Position numbers and translations under genes: made by a program. A stretch of DNA of 64,000 nt from Siphonodentalium dalli (lineage: Eukaryota; Mollusca; Scaphopoda; Gadilida; Siphonodentaliidae). Of the stretch, positions 22,302 to 32,880 are shown piece by piece. The stretch is taken from positions 36,430,194 to 36,494,193 of the forward strand of contig CP136069.1 in the NCBI GenBank assembly GCA_032622095.1, written 5' to 3'. Below the pieces are notes generated by a model. It saw only the letters and a list, made by a program, of their open reading frames with translations, made no database searches and was not told the origin of the DNA. Within the stretch, counting starts at the first letter, position 1. Each line of letters begins with the position of its first letter.

Positions 22302-22448
22302 TCCTGTGCCATAGGGCGCACCGCATATATAAGAAAATGCATTTGCCTAACATTACTTACCTTGGCCATGTGAGCCACATAATTATCATAACATATGCAA
22401 GACTCCCTATAGGTGACTCGCATATATGGGAGACTGCATGGCACAGGA
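22302..22448. mobile_element. 147 bp TIR element, relative of the one at 15.0 kb
   Basis: The ends TCCTGTGCCA and TGGCACAGGA are perfect 10 bp inverted repeats. Inner blocks CGCATATATAAGA and TCGCATATATGGGAGA also match the 14,972 element. It is flanked by CCCTTGACCGCA on the left and GAAAGGGTC on the right, so the true element may reach outwards to an ACCCTT/AAGGGT pair at 22,266 and 22,483. Confidence 0.7.
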
Positions 22449-22501
22449 TCATTAATGATGTATCAGCAGATCACCCATCATGAAAGGGTCGAATACTCGT
22501 T

Positions 22502-22549
22502 TGCGTATGTTTTAGCTGTGGTTCGTTAATTACGCTAGCGTATGGTCAT
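22502..22549 (+). repeat. Dispersed 48 bp repeat, copy 1
   Basis: TGCGTATGTTTTAGCTGTGG then TTCGTTAATTACGCTAGCGT and ATGGTCAT. A copy with three or four differences occurs at 36,203-36,250 in the same orientation. The flanks outside this core do not match obviously. Confidence 0.75.
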
Positions 22550-23205
22550 ATTATGTACTCGAACCGCAACCAAAATACCATGTGTGATCATGCAATCTCG
22601 ACATGTATCAAACTACGGATTGTTTCGTTTACAACTTAACGTGCTTGTCTCAGATATATTATAAATCCTCGGGGTGAATATTACATGAATGTGTGTTAAA
22701 ATACAACAATGAGTCTCTAGTATGCACTGATTTATTTAGATTAACATTTGAACTTATAAATATGATGAATGCGACGGCGTCTGTGTATGCGGCAATGCAC
22801 TATGTATGCTGCAAGTACTACTCTAGTAGTACATGCAGCATCCATAGTGTCAAATGTACCGTCAATGTTGAGTCGACTGACTCGACTCCCATAAATTGTC
22901 TATGTAATTCAAGACATGAGTAGCCATTGGTCACATAAATCATAACTGGTGGGATTCGTTTGTGTTTTGTCACCATACAGTTGTGTAAATAACATTTAAC
23001 TGGCTGCCACGATTGCCACCACAATGCACAGTTTGGTGATTTCGTCCATACTTGTGAATCTACAGAAAAGGTTACATTATCTGATGGCATTTACGGTGGT
23101 GTTCATTTTGCATGTTCTAATAAGTTATATGTGTTTACAGTGGTGAAGTAATTCCAACAATACAAATTACCACCTTTATGTACGTCTTTTGACGATTACT
23201 TCCAC
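22550..23205. other. Spacer downstream of the FReD gene
   Basis: No separate gene is recognised. This is 3' of the minus-strand FReD stop codon and should contain its 3' UTR. No clean AATAAA on the minus strand was found within the first 200 bp. A 48 nt hairpin lies at 22,800-22,847. Confidence 0.4.
22800..22847. repeat. 48 nt near-perfect hairpin
   Basis: Arms of 23 nt, CTATGTATGCTGCAAGTACT and its partner reading AGTACATGCAGCATCCATAG, pair at 21 of 23 positions around a 2 nt centre. The loop is too short for a standard microRNA precursor. It sits about 360 bp past the FReD stop codon, so it could be in the 3' UTR of that transcript. Confidence 0.85.
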
Positions 23206-23889
23206 CTAATTCAGCCGCCGGAGCATCATGGTCGACTCCATCATTGAGTTCGTGCCATAATCATTATACCACCTCATCCCGTATTGCCCTGCGCTGGTCG
23301 CGGTGGTATTTAGATACTCTCCGTTTAAGTTACTGTAGGAGCCGCATTTATACCACCATGCACCGCGCATCAGGACTGTAGGATTCGAAATACACCCTGA
23401 CCAAAGATTGGGATTATCGTGAGTTCCGAATTCAGCTCCATTGACGTACGTCAGCGAGTCACCAGCGTTGACAGAGTAACCGCTCAAGTGGATAGCATAG
23501 TTGTTGTCTGCTCCGTCGACACTGAAGCTCGAGTAATGAGCAAAGTCGTCGATGCCGCCTGCTGTTCTCAATTTCACCATGAGCTCGACGGTCCCAGTTT
23601 GGGTGAGGTGGTGTATATTATCCAACCCAAGCCAGTAATTGCCATTGCTGGTGATATCTCCGAAACCATGCGTGTAGTTCACCCAATTACGGTAAAAATC
23701 GACGGTGCCATCTCGTCGTTGCTGGAAGATGGTCCAGCCTCCACCACTTGTGGTCAGGTCACACACGACTTCTGTGATGTTGTTACCGTCCGGGTTGATC
23801 ATGTACACACCGTCTGTTGATGAGCCAGCTTCTAACTGTGTCTTGCAATCTTGGAGAGTAAATGATATGTCGGGATTAACATGCATGTT
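23206..23889 (-). CDS. Exon 2 (last) of a secreted PAN-FReD protein: fibrinogen-related domain
   Basis: This exon encodes 227 residues and a TAG stop. It starts after a minus-strand acceptor (TATTATTAG) at 23,890. Residues 14-225 are a complete fibrinogen C-terminal (FReD) domain: DC at 14-15, CDL near 43, GGGWTIFQQRRDG at 49-61, FYRNW, YWLGLDNIH at 85-93, AGDSL, GAWWYKC at 176-182, SNLNGEY at 186-192 and a terminal LRR. All four FReD disulfide cysteines are present (15/43 and 166/182). The usual acidic calcium loop (DxDND-type) reads THDNPN, so calcium binding may be weakened. FReD proteins such as ficolins and FREPs act outside the cell in recognition of acetylated or microbial glycans; the ligand of this one is unknown. 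Joined in phase to exon 1 at 27,207-27,521, the protein has about 332 residues, a normal length for a short PAN-FReD protein. The frame is clean, so the gene is probably functional. Confidence 0.93.
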   Translation of the reverse strand, partial: NMHVNPDISFTLQDCKTQLEAGSSTDGVYMINPDGNNITEVVCDLTTSGGGWTIFQQRRDGTVDFYRNWVNYTHGFGDITSNGNYWLGLDNIHHLTQTGTVELMVKLRTAGGIDDFAHYSSFSVDGADNNYAIHLSGYSVNAGDSLTYVNGAEFGTHDNPNLWSGCISNPTVLMRGAWWYKCGSYSNLNGEYLNTTATSAGQYGMRWYNDYGTNSMMESTMMLRRLN

Positions 23890-24685
23890 CTAATAATACG
23901 GACCATGGGTCGACCGTGGGTCACCGAGACCGACAATTAATTTATATTATGATTGGTGTATGGCAGGTAAGTGTGGTCAGTGACGAATAGAAGTGGTTGC
24001 AATGACGAAAAAGGCTCATCTCAAACGACGATACAGAAATATCACAATTAATGGACCAAATTAATGCCAGCAGTTGAACATTTGAATCACAAATATATCA
24101 GCAATATTAGAGTACAAATAGGATCACCCATCAATATTATTAGGCCATCACGATTATTAGGCAGCCTGATAATAGCAAACACGTCCACCTGTTCCATCTA
24201 CCACTTCTAGTCAACTGGGTCAAAAAGATGTGACTAGGTTCGTGTTAAGATGTGTTTCATTTGGATATAAAACGGATGACCTAATTGCCAGTTGAACACC
24301 GAACATAATTAATGTAGCACATACAGGCTATGTAAATATTGATTGTTGAAAACGTGTTATAAGATTTGCCATTAAGGTTACTATGATATTGGTTTTGAAA
24401 GAATGTATATTAGTTTTGGATTGACTTATATTATACCACAAACGATCGATATTGCCTCTGATATGTTCATCCTTAAGGAGGCACCACATTTCTAAAAATC
24501 TCAATTTCAAACTATCAATTTGAAGGGGAGAATCATTACCCTCTATAATCGATGCATGCGATAGTACTATAACACCTGTTCACGATCACAATATGAGAGA
24601 GAGATAGGTAGGTCCTAATTATGTAAACACGTGGTTTAACAAAATAAAAACAAATTTAGGTACCTCAATAAAGATTTTGACCCGA
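23890..24685 (-). other. Intron of the PAN-FReD gene, 3' part
   Basis: No additional exon is recognised. The sequence is AT-rich up to the long inverted repeat at 24,686. The minus-strand acceptor sits at the low-coordinate end. Confidence 0.5.
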
Positions 24686-25114
24686 AATATTTGCAAAAAC
24701 ATACTTCATTATCGAGCTTATGAACCCAACTAGTCTAAGTCTACCATCTGCAATAATTACTCTCTGCGAGAAAATCAAACATTTTTCATTGCGTATTTTA
24801 ATTTTTGGTGGCCATTTGCAGAACTACTGTTATATCGCGTGAAGGACCAAACAATATAACACAGCATAATTATCATTCAACCACGTTTGAAATAATGTTG
24901 CAGACATAAACACGAAATACTAATTCATCTTTTCAGACATTATGTGATTTTTCCTAAAAAAAATAGTTCTGCAAATGGCTACTAAAAGACTGAAGTATGC
25001 AATGGAAAATGTTTGATTTGTTTTCTCACAGAGTAACGATTTCAGATGGTAGACTGAGCGCATACTCTAATTGGGCCCATAAGCTCCATAATGCAGTGTG
25101 TTTTTGTAAATATT
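24686..25114. mobile_element. Long inverted repeat (foldback element) in the FReD intron
   Basis: Left arm 24,686-24,829 and right arm about 24,963-25,114 are inverted copies over roughly 145 bp. Examples are AATATTTGCAAAAACATACT against the complement AATATTTACAAAAACACACT, GAGCTTATG on both, GTCTACCATCTGC, GAGAAAATCAAACATTTTTC and GGCCATTTGCAGAACTA. About 130 bp separates the arms. There is no coding capacity. Since it lies in an intron, the pre-mRNA of the FReD gene would contain a long imperfect double-stranded stem. Confidence 0.85.
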
Positions 25115-26477
25115 AACTAACAAACTCAATATCGGCATACCTCATAAAAAGTTGTTTTTTTTATTCAAAATTGCTATCTAAATTTTTTTTTAAAGGAGGA
25201 AACCACGATCTGAGCCGTTGTGCGGTGTAGTTTTTTTTTCGATTCTGTGCAATTTCTCAAACAAAAAGAACACAATTATATAAATATTATTCGATATGTT
25301 GTGCATTGACTCTGTTTGCTCAGTATGTACGCATATCTCTGAAGTCCATAAAAAGGAGACTTATACTAAATGCATTCATGACTTATCTTTCGTTAACGAC
25401 TAGAGCTTCGATAAAACCGCGACAACAGACCAATGTCCATGGCAAACTGAGAAGAATTGCTGGTGAGTAGGAATAATACACGGTAACTGTTGAAAAGAGT
25501 ATCACGGAGTGCAGCCGATCAGAACACGATACAGTCACGTGAGACATATAGCATACAATAATATAAACGGTGTCTAAAACTTACCACTATATATAACAGG
25601 TTGTTTCACTTTTGGACGCTGAAAACCCAAAACAGGAAAATAAAATTAACAACCAAATACAGAAATTTCGAATAACAAGCACATAACATACAAATCCTGT
25701 TTGTTAAATTTTCGTACTTATAATTTTAAGCCAAGTAAATGCTATCAGTTAACAATTTAAAATTAATATTTATTTTAACCACTGAATATTTAAGTCCCTT
25801 CCAATTTGCGTCGATACAATCAATTTTAAATAACAATTGATATTTCATTCATTTACGTCCAAAAATAATATATACAGATCTATACACTGATGGGTGGTTA
25901 TGCCACGTGGTGTCAGGTCAGTCATGTAGACGAGATAACAAATGCACGCACGCATTTAATAGCTATGAAAGATGCACTATATAGTTGCTATTTGTGTTTT
26001 GTAAATCGACCACAGGCTCGGCAACCTCTGGCAAATAACCATATGTCTTGGGTATAATTTAACTCACTTAGCCCTCTATATTAATAACACTACATATGCA
26101 TATGTTAATCCGGTGATACTCCACAGACTTCGAACAACAGATATGCATCCCAAAAACCTTTCAAAATTAATGCTTGAATGTTATGTAAAACATGATAATG
26201 TATTTAGACCAAAATAAAAATAATGAAATAACAAATTATTTGGGGGGGGGGGGGGAGGCTCAATTGAATTTTTCCCAGTCTTGTAAACAGGTGCATGTGA
26301 TAGATTATAAATGTATCTGATGTAGACATACACGTAAGCAACAAAATTCACTGGCCGCTTTAAGAAAATGGTTCGACATTGTGTTCCTGTATTGCATATC
26401 ACGTATATAGATAGTTCCTGGTTAACTATGTTGTGATTTAATCTGTAGGCGATATGCCACCTCCACAAAACCCCGAT
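25115..26477 (-). other. Intron of the PAN-FReD gene, middle part
   Basis: No exon is recognised. A run of 14 G residues lies at 26,242-26,255. The 95-codon minus frame at 26,181-26,468 spans that run and is not credible as a gene. Confidence 0.5.
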
Positions 26478-27157
26478 ACACTCTTAAGATTATTAATTCC
26501 TAACTGATTTTGATCAAAATCTATTGAAATTGATAACACAAATCCATTGATTTTGAGCTCATTGTTCTAGTTTTGATTAATACCAATTGCTTTTGAGTCA
26601 ATCATTCTGGTTTTGATCAAATTCATCTTGTGTTTGAATCGGAGTTCTTTGCCCTTCTAGTTTTGAAGAAACCATTTGGGACTTCATTTGATGTTCTACG
26701 GGAAATTAAATGGGAATCTATATATAGGTGCTCTAAGTTCATGAGAGTTATACTGCTAGCATACGTATATTGTTTTCCTTTCGTGTTGGCATTTTTCTTA
26801 CACATACAAATTAATTGTTTACATGCTATACTCGCTTAGTATTGTTCATTTTGATGGCAATATCTTTGATATGAATATACTGGACAGGAAAGTGCGCTCA
26901 AGCAATCACTGGAATAAGTTATAATAACACAATTTGGTTTTGAGCATGTTGTCACTGCCAATTGGTTTTGATCAAAACCTAACCACATTTGGTGTTAATC
27001 AAGACCTTAATCATCAAATTCAAAGTTTTGATTTTGACGATTTGGTTTTGATCAAAACCACATTTGGTTGATTTTGATCAGAATCAAAATGGGTTCCATA
27101 TCTGTGGCACGGTTGAAACCCATTTTGGTCCGTGTTAAATCAACTGTTTAAGAGTGT
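26478..27157. mobile_element. 680 bp TIR element rich in TTGATCAA palindromes, inside the FReD intron
   Basis: The ends are ACACTCTTAA (26,478-26,487) and TTAAGAGTGT (27,148-27,157). Inside, GATTTTGATCAAAATC, GGTTTTGATCAAATTC, GGTTTTGATCAAAACC (twice) and GATTTTGATCAGAATC recur near 26,510, 26,608, 26,967, 27,045 and 27,071. One more diverged site (GTTTTGATTAATACC) lies near 26,570. No transposase frame is seen. The right end lies only about 50 bp from the minus-strand splice donor of exon 1 at 27,206. Confidence 0.75.
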
Positions 27158-27206
27158 GTAATTAAACTCGACCGTCTAGTTAATCGCAATACAACGGATT
27201 CCTTAC

Positions 27207-27521
27207 CTTCGGTCGAATAACAGTCCCGCTAATGTTGACAACCAAGACAGATCCTATGTTGACGCTCAAGAAGCAGTTCCCTCCGGACATGTATATGTCA
27301 AAATATGTTGCCTGGATGCATGATTCAGTCTGCGAACATAGGATCCCACAAGCCATTTGATTTTGAACGGTCATTGTGCCTGTGTTGTCTGCGATGATTT
27401 CACTCTCTGATTTCCCTGGGAGAACTTCATATAATATGGAACTAAACTCAACCCTGGCAACATCAATTTCAGTGGTGAGCAAGGCAGTGATACCAACTAG
27501 GTACAGAAATGCGGTCGTCAT
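27207..27521 (-). CDS. Exon 1 of the secreted PAN-FReD protein: signal peptide and PAN-like module
   Basis: The exon encodes 105 residues. I chose the ATG at 27,521 because it begins a good signal peptide (MTTAFLYLVGITALLTTEID). An in-frame ATG at 27,602 would add 27 polar residues in front and hide it. Residues 26-105 form a short PAN/Apple-like module: FSSILYEVLPGK, then MACGILCSQTESC (Cys 58, 62, 68) and GGNCFLSVN (Cys 83). That is the C-x3-C-x5-C pattern, with a later Cys, usual in such modules. The exon ends RPK with AAG|GTAAGG, a textbook donor, in phase 0. The FReD exon begins in the same phase with no stop between. PAN modules bind protein or carbohydrate, and in this context probably assist FReD recognition or oligomerisation. 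A missing small middle exon cannot be excluded. Confidence 0.8.
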
Positions 27522-27639
27522 TATGGTACCAGCGATCTCGGTTCGACTACCTGAAATCGAATTTATCCTGGTGATAGTATGCTTGATATGCATACCATGC
27601 ATGGCATAGAATCAACAGGTAGAGCGCCAATCCGAGTCG

Positions 27640-27661
27640 CCTTATATTGTGCTATATAAGG
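27640..27661 (-). promoter_or_regulatory. Possible core promoter of the PAN-FReD gene
   Basis: CCTTATATTGTGCTATATAAGG is a near-palindrome holding two TATA-like boxes, about 120-140 bp before the chosen start codon on the minus strand. A TTTCAG string near 27,558 could instead be the acceptor of a 5' UTR intron, in which case the promoter lies further upstream. Position is the only support. Confidence 0.25.
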
Positions 27662-27894
27662 AGCAAGAAAGCGGTGGGTAATTCAGTGTATACTATAAAA
27701 CACAAATATTGAATTAAAAAAATTGAAAAAAGTACTGCATTTAAATTTGTTAGTATTGAGTCCTGTGCCAATACTATGAAACTTCTATAACAGGCATTAA
27801 TAAACGATGTATGCGCTTTCTTCTGATGGAATTATTATTAATATAGTTTATCTTCACACCATATCATTAGAATCGGCTTATTATTGGATAGGTC

Positions 27895-28049
27895 ATCTCA
27901 ACGAGTGTCTTCTGAATTAAGAAGGGTGTCGCGCGTCTTGTTCGAAAGTTATTAACTCTAATCGGGAGCGCAGAGCGCGAGTGAGTAGAGTTAATAACTC
28001 TCAATCCAGAGGCACGTACCCTTCGTAATTATGAAGACACGAGTGAGAT
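27895..28049. mobile_element. 155 bp foldback MITE
   Basis: ATCTCAACGAGTGTCTTCTG on the left faces a right end whose complement reads ATCTCACTCGTGTCTTCATA. The pairing continues through AATTAAGAAGGGT against AATTACGAAGGGT and GAAAGTTATTAACTCTA against TGAGAGTTATTAACTCTA. The centre is a GCGCAGAGCGCG string. It is a non-coding hairpin-forming element about 300 bp upstream of the FReD gene. Confidence 0.8.
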
Positions 28050-28889
28050 TATCTATCCAATGTATACAATGTATTAACACGGTGATAACGAGACGATTAA
28101 TTACATTTGTTGCACGTATTAATATGAACTCGCTTGTGTGGCAGTCGTTCGGTTTAACCGGAAACTCCCTGAAGGTCTACAGTAAAACGCCTAATTTTTC
28201 GATTGTGGCCGGAACGAATATACGAAGATCACAGGGCTTACCCATCTATATCATAATTGCGATGGAGGTTTTGGTGAGCAAGTTTCCTTTAAAAAGTATG
28301 TACAGGAACATGTCTCTGTTGGTATGTAATACTAGGCATTTCTAACTGCACCTCCTTTGAACCAGAATAAATTCCCAACTTGGTGGGATTTCTATTTGCA
28401 CCAGCTATCCACATGTTGTAAATTTCTAATCGCTAACCGAACACAACCCTATGGTTTGGATCTCCAACTGATGTAAATTTAGTCGCAACCAATTTCACAT
28501 CAAATACTGGTTGAAAAATTAAACTAGTGTGTTATACTTGAAACTTCCAACTAAGTTGCATAGGGCACCAATTTACTAAATTGGTCAACTAACATATTAT
28601 TTGTATTAACATATGTGTGAGAAAACGAAGTATATAACATTCGACGAAATTAGTTATATATATACGCAGCATTTTCATCGAAATTAGTTTTATTTTGTTT
28701 GACCCCCCCCCCCCCCACCATTTGCACAGAAGAATGTCTTTGTAGCGGTTAAGACAGTCGCGTTTGTATTGTATCATTAAGCAATCACCCAATAACTCGA
28801 CACATCTCGCACCTACATTTACCTGTGTTTTAACTGTGTTCTTCGGGCCTAGTATAAGCTTTCGCTTGTAGTGGCCAATTGTCGTAGTA
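28050..28889. other. Unassigned spacer
   Basis: No gene is recognised. CCAACTTGGTGGGATTTC, CTCCAACTGATGTAAATTTAG and TTCCAACTAAGTTGCAT hint at a weak repeat between 28,370 and 28,565. Fourteen C residues lie at 28,703-28,716. Confidence 0.4.
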
Positions 28890-30762
28890 TCTATATCTAT
28901 ATATATTTGCGAATGTCTGCCTGTGTTCTATAGAAATTCACAGGGGACCACCTAGATGGCACAAGAGGGGTCTAATAGGGGTAACGTTTTACGAGAAAGA
29001 TAATGGCGAGGGTTAGAATTTTCGAAAGTAACGCCGTTGTTGTCAGGGGCAGAAAAGAGGAGGGGGCAGAAGACAAAATTGTCGCCGATTGCCACCAAAC
29101 ATATATATAATCATTCCCATAATATGAGGAATCTAATGGTGTGGTTTAAATATGTCAAAAGTCGCGCCGTTCGCGTCAGTGATGCACGGAAAAGGAGAGG
29201 GGCACCAACATTGATCAAAATAATTTTAGCGCCGAATTCCACCAAATTGATGCACATTCTTCTGAGATCTTCTCCATGATACAAGGAATCTTATTGTGTG
29301 ATATAAAGACGCCAAATTGGTGCCGTTGGGATGAGAGATTTGGGGGGCGGTGGGTACTAATCTGATAAGAATTGGTTTAATCGCCGATTGCCACCAAAAT
29401 TCATCCCCATGATATGAGGTGTCTAATGGCGTGGCTCAAAGCTGTCAAAAGTGGCGTAATTCGGGTTATGGGTGCACTGAAGGGGAGAGGAGCACCAAAA
29501 TTGATACACAATATTTTTAGCGCCAATTTTCACCATATTGATACACATTCTTATACATGATATGAGGAATCTAATCGTGTGATTTTAAAGACGTCATATT
29601 GATGCTGCTTTGGTGAGAGATGGGGTGGGGTGGGGTGGGCACTAAATTTGATAAACAAATTTAGTCGCGGATTAGCACCAAACTTACAAATAATAATCTC
29701 CATGATTTTCCTAAATTTTATATATATATTCATCGTTATAATGAGTCTAAGTGTGTGGTTTAATGGTGTCAAAAGTGGCGCCGCTTGAGTCCGAAATAGG
29801 GACGGAAGGGTCACCAAAAACTTATACAGATATTTTTAGTGCCAATTACCATCAAACTCATACACATTCTTCTCAAAATGATACAATGAATCATATATTT
29901 GCGAATATCTGTCTGTGTTCTATATATAACTTTAAGGGTAGAATCGAGATGGCACCAAGCCGGTCTAACAGGGGTAACCTTTTACGAGTAAGATAATGAT
30001 GCGGGTTAAAATTTTCTAAAGTGACGTTCTTGGTGTCAGGGGAGGGCTGTGTTTAGCGCAGATTTCGACCAAATTGATATATTATTCTTCTCCGTGATAC
30101 GAGGAATATAATTGTGTGATTTAAAGACGCGAAATCGGTGCCGTTTGGGTGAGAGATGTGGGGGGAATAACTATGATAAGAATTAATTAGTTGCCGATTA
30201 CCACCAAACTTATATATAACCATCTCCATTATATAATGCATACATGAGTCTAATAGACGTGGTTTAAATATGACAAAAGTGGCGCGGTTCAAGTCATGCA
30301 CGAGGGGAGTTGCACCAAAGTTGATACAAGTATATTTAGCACTAATTCCACCAAATTCGTGCACGTTCTTCTTTAATGATATGATTAACTAAATAGCATT
30401 TGGGGTCGTTTTGGGTCATGGGTGGCGAGAGGAGATTCACTAAGATTGTTCAATTCGCCGATATCCAACAAAGTTATATATAGTCATCTGACAGGCGATC
30501 TCCATGTCGTTATAAGGAGTTGTTGGCATTCCAATTTCACAATCTCGACAAATGGTGACCGAATTAAGTCACTTGAACAATTACATCTTCTCAACTGTCA
30601 TATATATGGGGATGGACATCAGGGCATTCCTATAACGATCTAGCAACACAGATACATAGAAGAAAGCATTAAAAGTATATTTATATGAATCTATTTAAGA
30701 GATACATATATTCATTCAAACTGAGGGACCTTGAATCGTCAGAGGATTGCATAATATAATGG

Positions 30763-30828
<66 letters not shown>

Positions 30829-31610
30829 CACGATTGAGTCTGTCCCATTCAAAATAGTTTCCACACAAAAAGATACAATTGCCAAGAGATATGGAAATGT
30901 AGAGCAGGCCTGTTCAAAAATAGTGGTCACAGTGTGCAGTCAAATATGGTTTCTTCTGAGATAAAGGAAAACGCAGTCCGTAGCATATGACTTTTCAGGA
31001 TCCTCCAATTGTGACATCTGGCAAGGGTATATCTGCCCGATACAGAGGATTTCTTTCATTTTTTAGAACAGACTCATCACCTAACAAAAACAACTCAAAA
31101 TCTCGCTGGGTCGGACACATGTAGCTGCTATACTTGCATAACATCATTTCTTTTAAACTGAAAATGATTAACCAGTATATAGCACCAGAACAGAGGAGCA
31201 CCTGGACATATCTTTAAAACATCTGTATCTTCATGAAGATATGATAAACTAGATTGATTGGTTGATACATCTCTATGTAAAACACAATTGTCGTCTTTTA
31301 TTTTTTCGAACTAATGTGTTTATGATGTTCATGTTATATGCTATAACATCTTAAGTATACGCAGTTGTAAATAAATAAATAATCCTTTATTGATGGGACA
31401 GATTAAACAAAATAATAATCGCTCCGACCTGACAAGGTGAGCCACTACTTATATTCCATGTGTAAGAATCATGTTTTGTGATGCCATTTTGATATACAAT
31501 TCATGAGAATACGTGTAACACTTTGAGAGCAAGAGTATTCTCTATTCCCACCAAATATCCACAGAGGTTCACATCACTTTAACCTGGGCAACGCCGGGTA
31601 ACCCTGCTAG
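28890..31610 (+). mobile_element. Helitron-like element 1 (non-autonomous, 2.72 kb)
   Basis: The 5' end starts with TC directly after an A (A at 28,889). The 3' end is CTAG followed by T (31,611), as Helitrons insert between A and T. A hairpin ACCTGG-GCAACG-CCGGGT ends 11 nt before the terminus. The interior is nested. A 5' module (TATATTTGCGAATGTCTGCC, then CACAGGGGACCACCTAGATG and GGGGTAACGTTTTACGAG) is followed by roughly 300 bp repeats that start near CGCCGATTGCCACCAAA (29,085 and 29,382, degenerate at 29,665). A second copy of the 5' module lies at 29,898-30,060, with further repeats after it. No Rep/helicase frame is present. The relative at 56,152-58,949 has the same ends and order. 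Confidence 0.82.
30766..30824. repeat. (AT)n microsatellite inside Helitron-like element 1
   Basis: About 29 AT dinucleotides in a row. At the same place, element 2 has only CATATATATAACA, so the run expanded after the two copies separated. Confidence 0.95.
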
Positions 31611-32880
31611 TAACATATATTTGCTCTATTTACAGTGCGCTCAAGTCAGAATACATAGCAGAATTTGTTTGGCTTGCCTCGCCATTGGCTGCATGTTGTT
31701 CAATGCTCGAATACAGGGCCGCGATTCATGAATCAAGGTCTTAAGATGATCTTAAGATGGACTTATATCTATAAGATGCAAGGCGGACCTTATGATGTTA
31801 CTTTTCCGTTTCAAGAACGCGTTTCGTAAACAATCTTAAGTCCTTCTTAAGTAGGAAGTTAAGTTCCCGCGCTTTTATACTGGCTCTCGACATTTTATTA
31901 CAGCTATGCGCAGAAAATATTGGTTCTGTGTATTCTATATGCCTTGGTACATTGCCTGGTGATAGAAAATATGGCGTGTCTACGGTCAATTATGCTATTG
32001 TAATGAAAGGGCGATAATTATAATAGTGAATGTTGCATACTGCATGCATGGGCGCACCTTTTAGTATGTTTTCGTGACATATTCCATGCCATGCTGCATG
32101 CTTCCAATACATATTAAATACAAACACAACGAGCCCCAGTATATTATTTGAATTATTAAAGGGACTTATACATCACAACTCTGGGGTGAATCTTCACCTA
32201 TAACATTCCACGATAAGACCAGGGCATATGCTAGCCCCTTTCGGGTTGTTGGTATTATAGGTTCTAAGACATTATATGTCTTTGAAGCATTTATAATATT
32301 AGGAAACCGAATGGCATGCACACGCAAAACACCACGTCGGAAGCACAGAGCTAAACGCGCTTTATTACATTCCAAAAGTCATGGCTTACTGATACAAAAC
32401 GCCCTTTATGTATATTACTGTAATAAGAATAGTACTTCATAATTTGCTCCAAATACACAAATTTCCAATCTGAGAAATAATTGTAGATGCCATATATAAA
32501 TGACGTTAATGCCATCAGGTCTGCCTAAGTTGGCAAATATGCTAAACGCCTGTAATAATTAATAACGAACCAAAGCCGGATGTTTTGGGTCGTATACAGA
32601 CTATATCTGATTTTGTGACGTCACCAATTATTATCTAATACGACACTTTTGTTTTGAATTTTTGCGAGCACTTTTGTCGCACAGTAGATCGGTGGGCTTA
32701 AACGGGCACGTCTCATTCGAACCCTAAAATGTATGTATGCGTAATTCGAAAAATGGGGTCTCAAAACATACATATGCAAACTATTCCCGAGCTCAATCCA
32801 TCTCAATCCGCAATGTTGTCCGAGACCCTCCGTTTGACCACATGTTTCTGGGCCACATATTATTACACATCTCGAGAAAT
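31611..32880. other. Unassigned spacer
   Basis: No gene is recognised. GATTCATGAATC at 31,723 is followed by CTTAAGATGATCTTAAGATG, and TCTTAAGTCCTTCTTAAGT appears about 100 bp later; this is probably an eroded palindromic repeat. A CRE-type TGACGTCA lies at 32,619. Confidence 0.4.
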
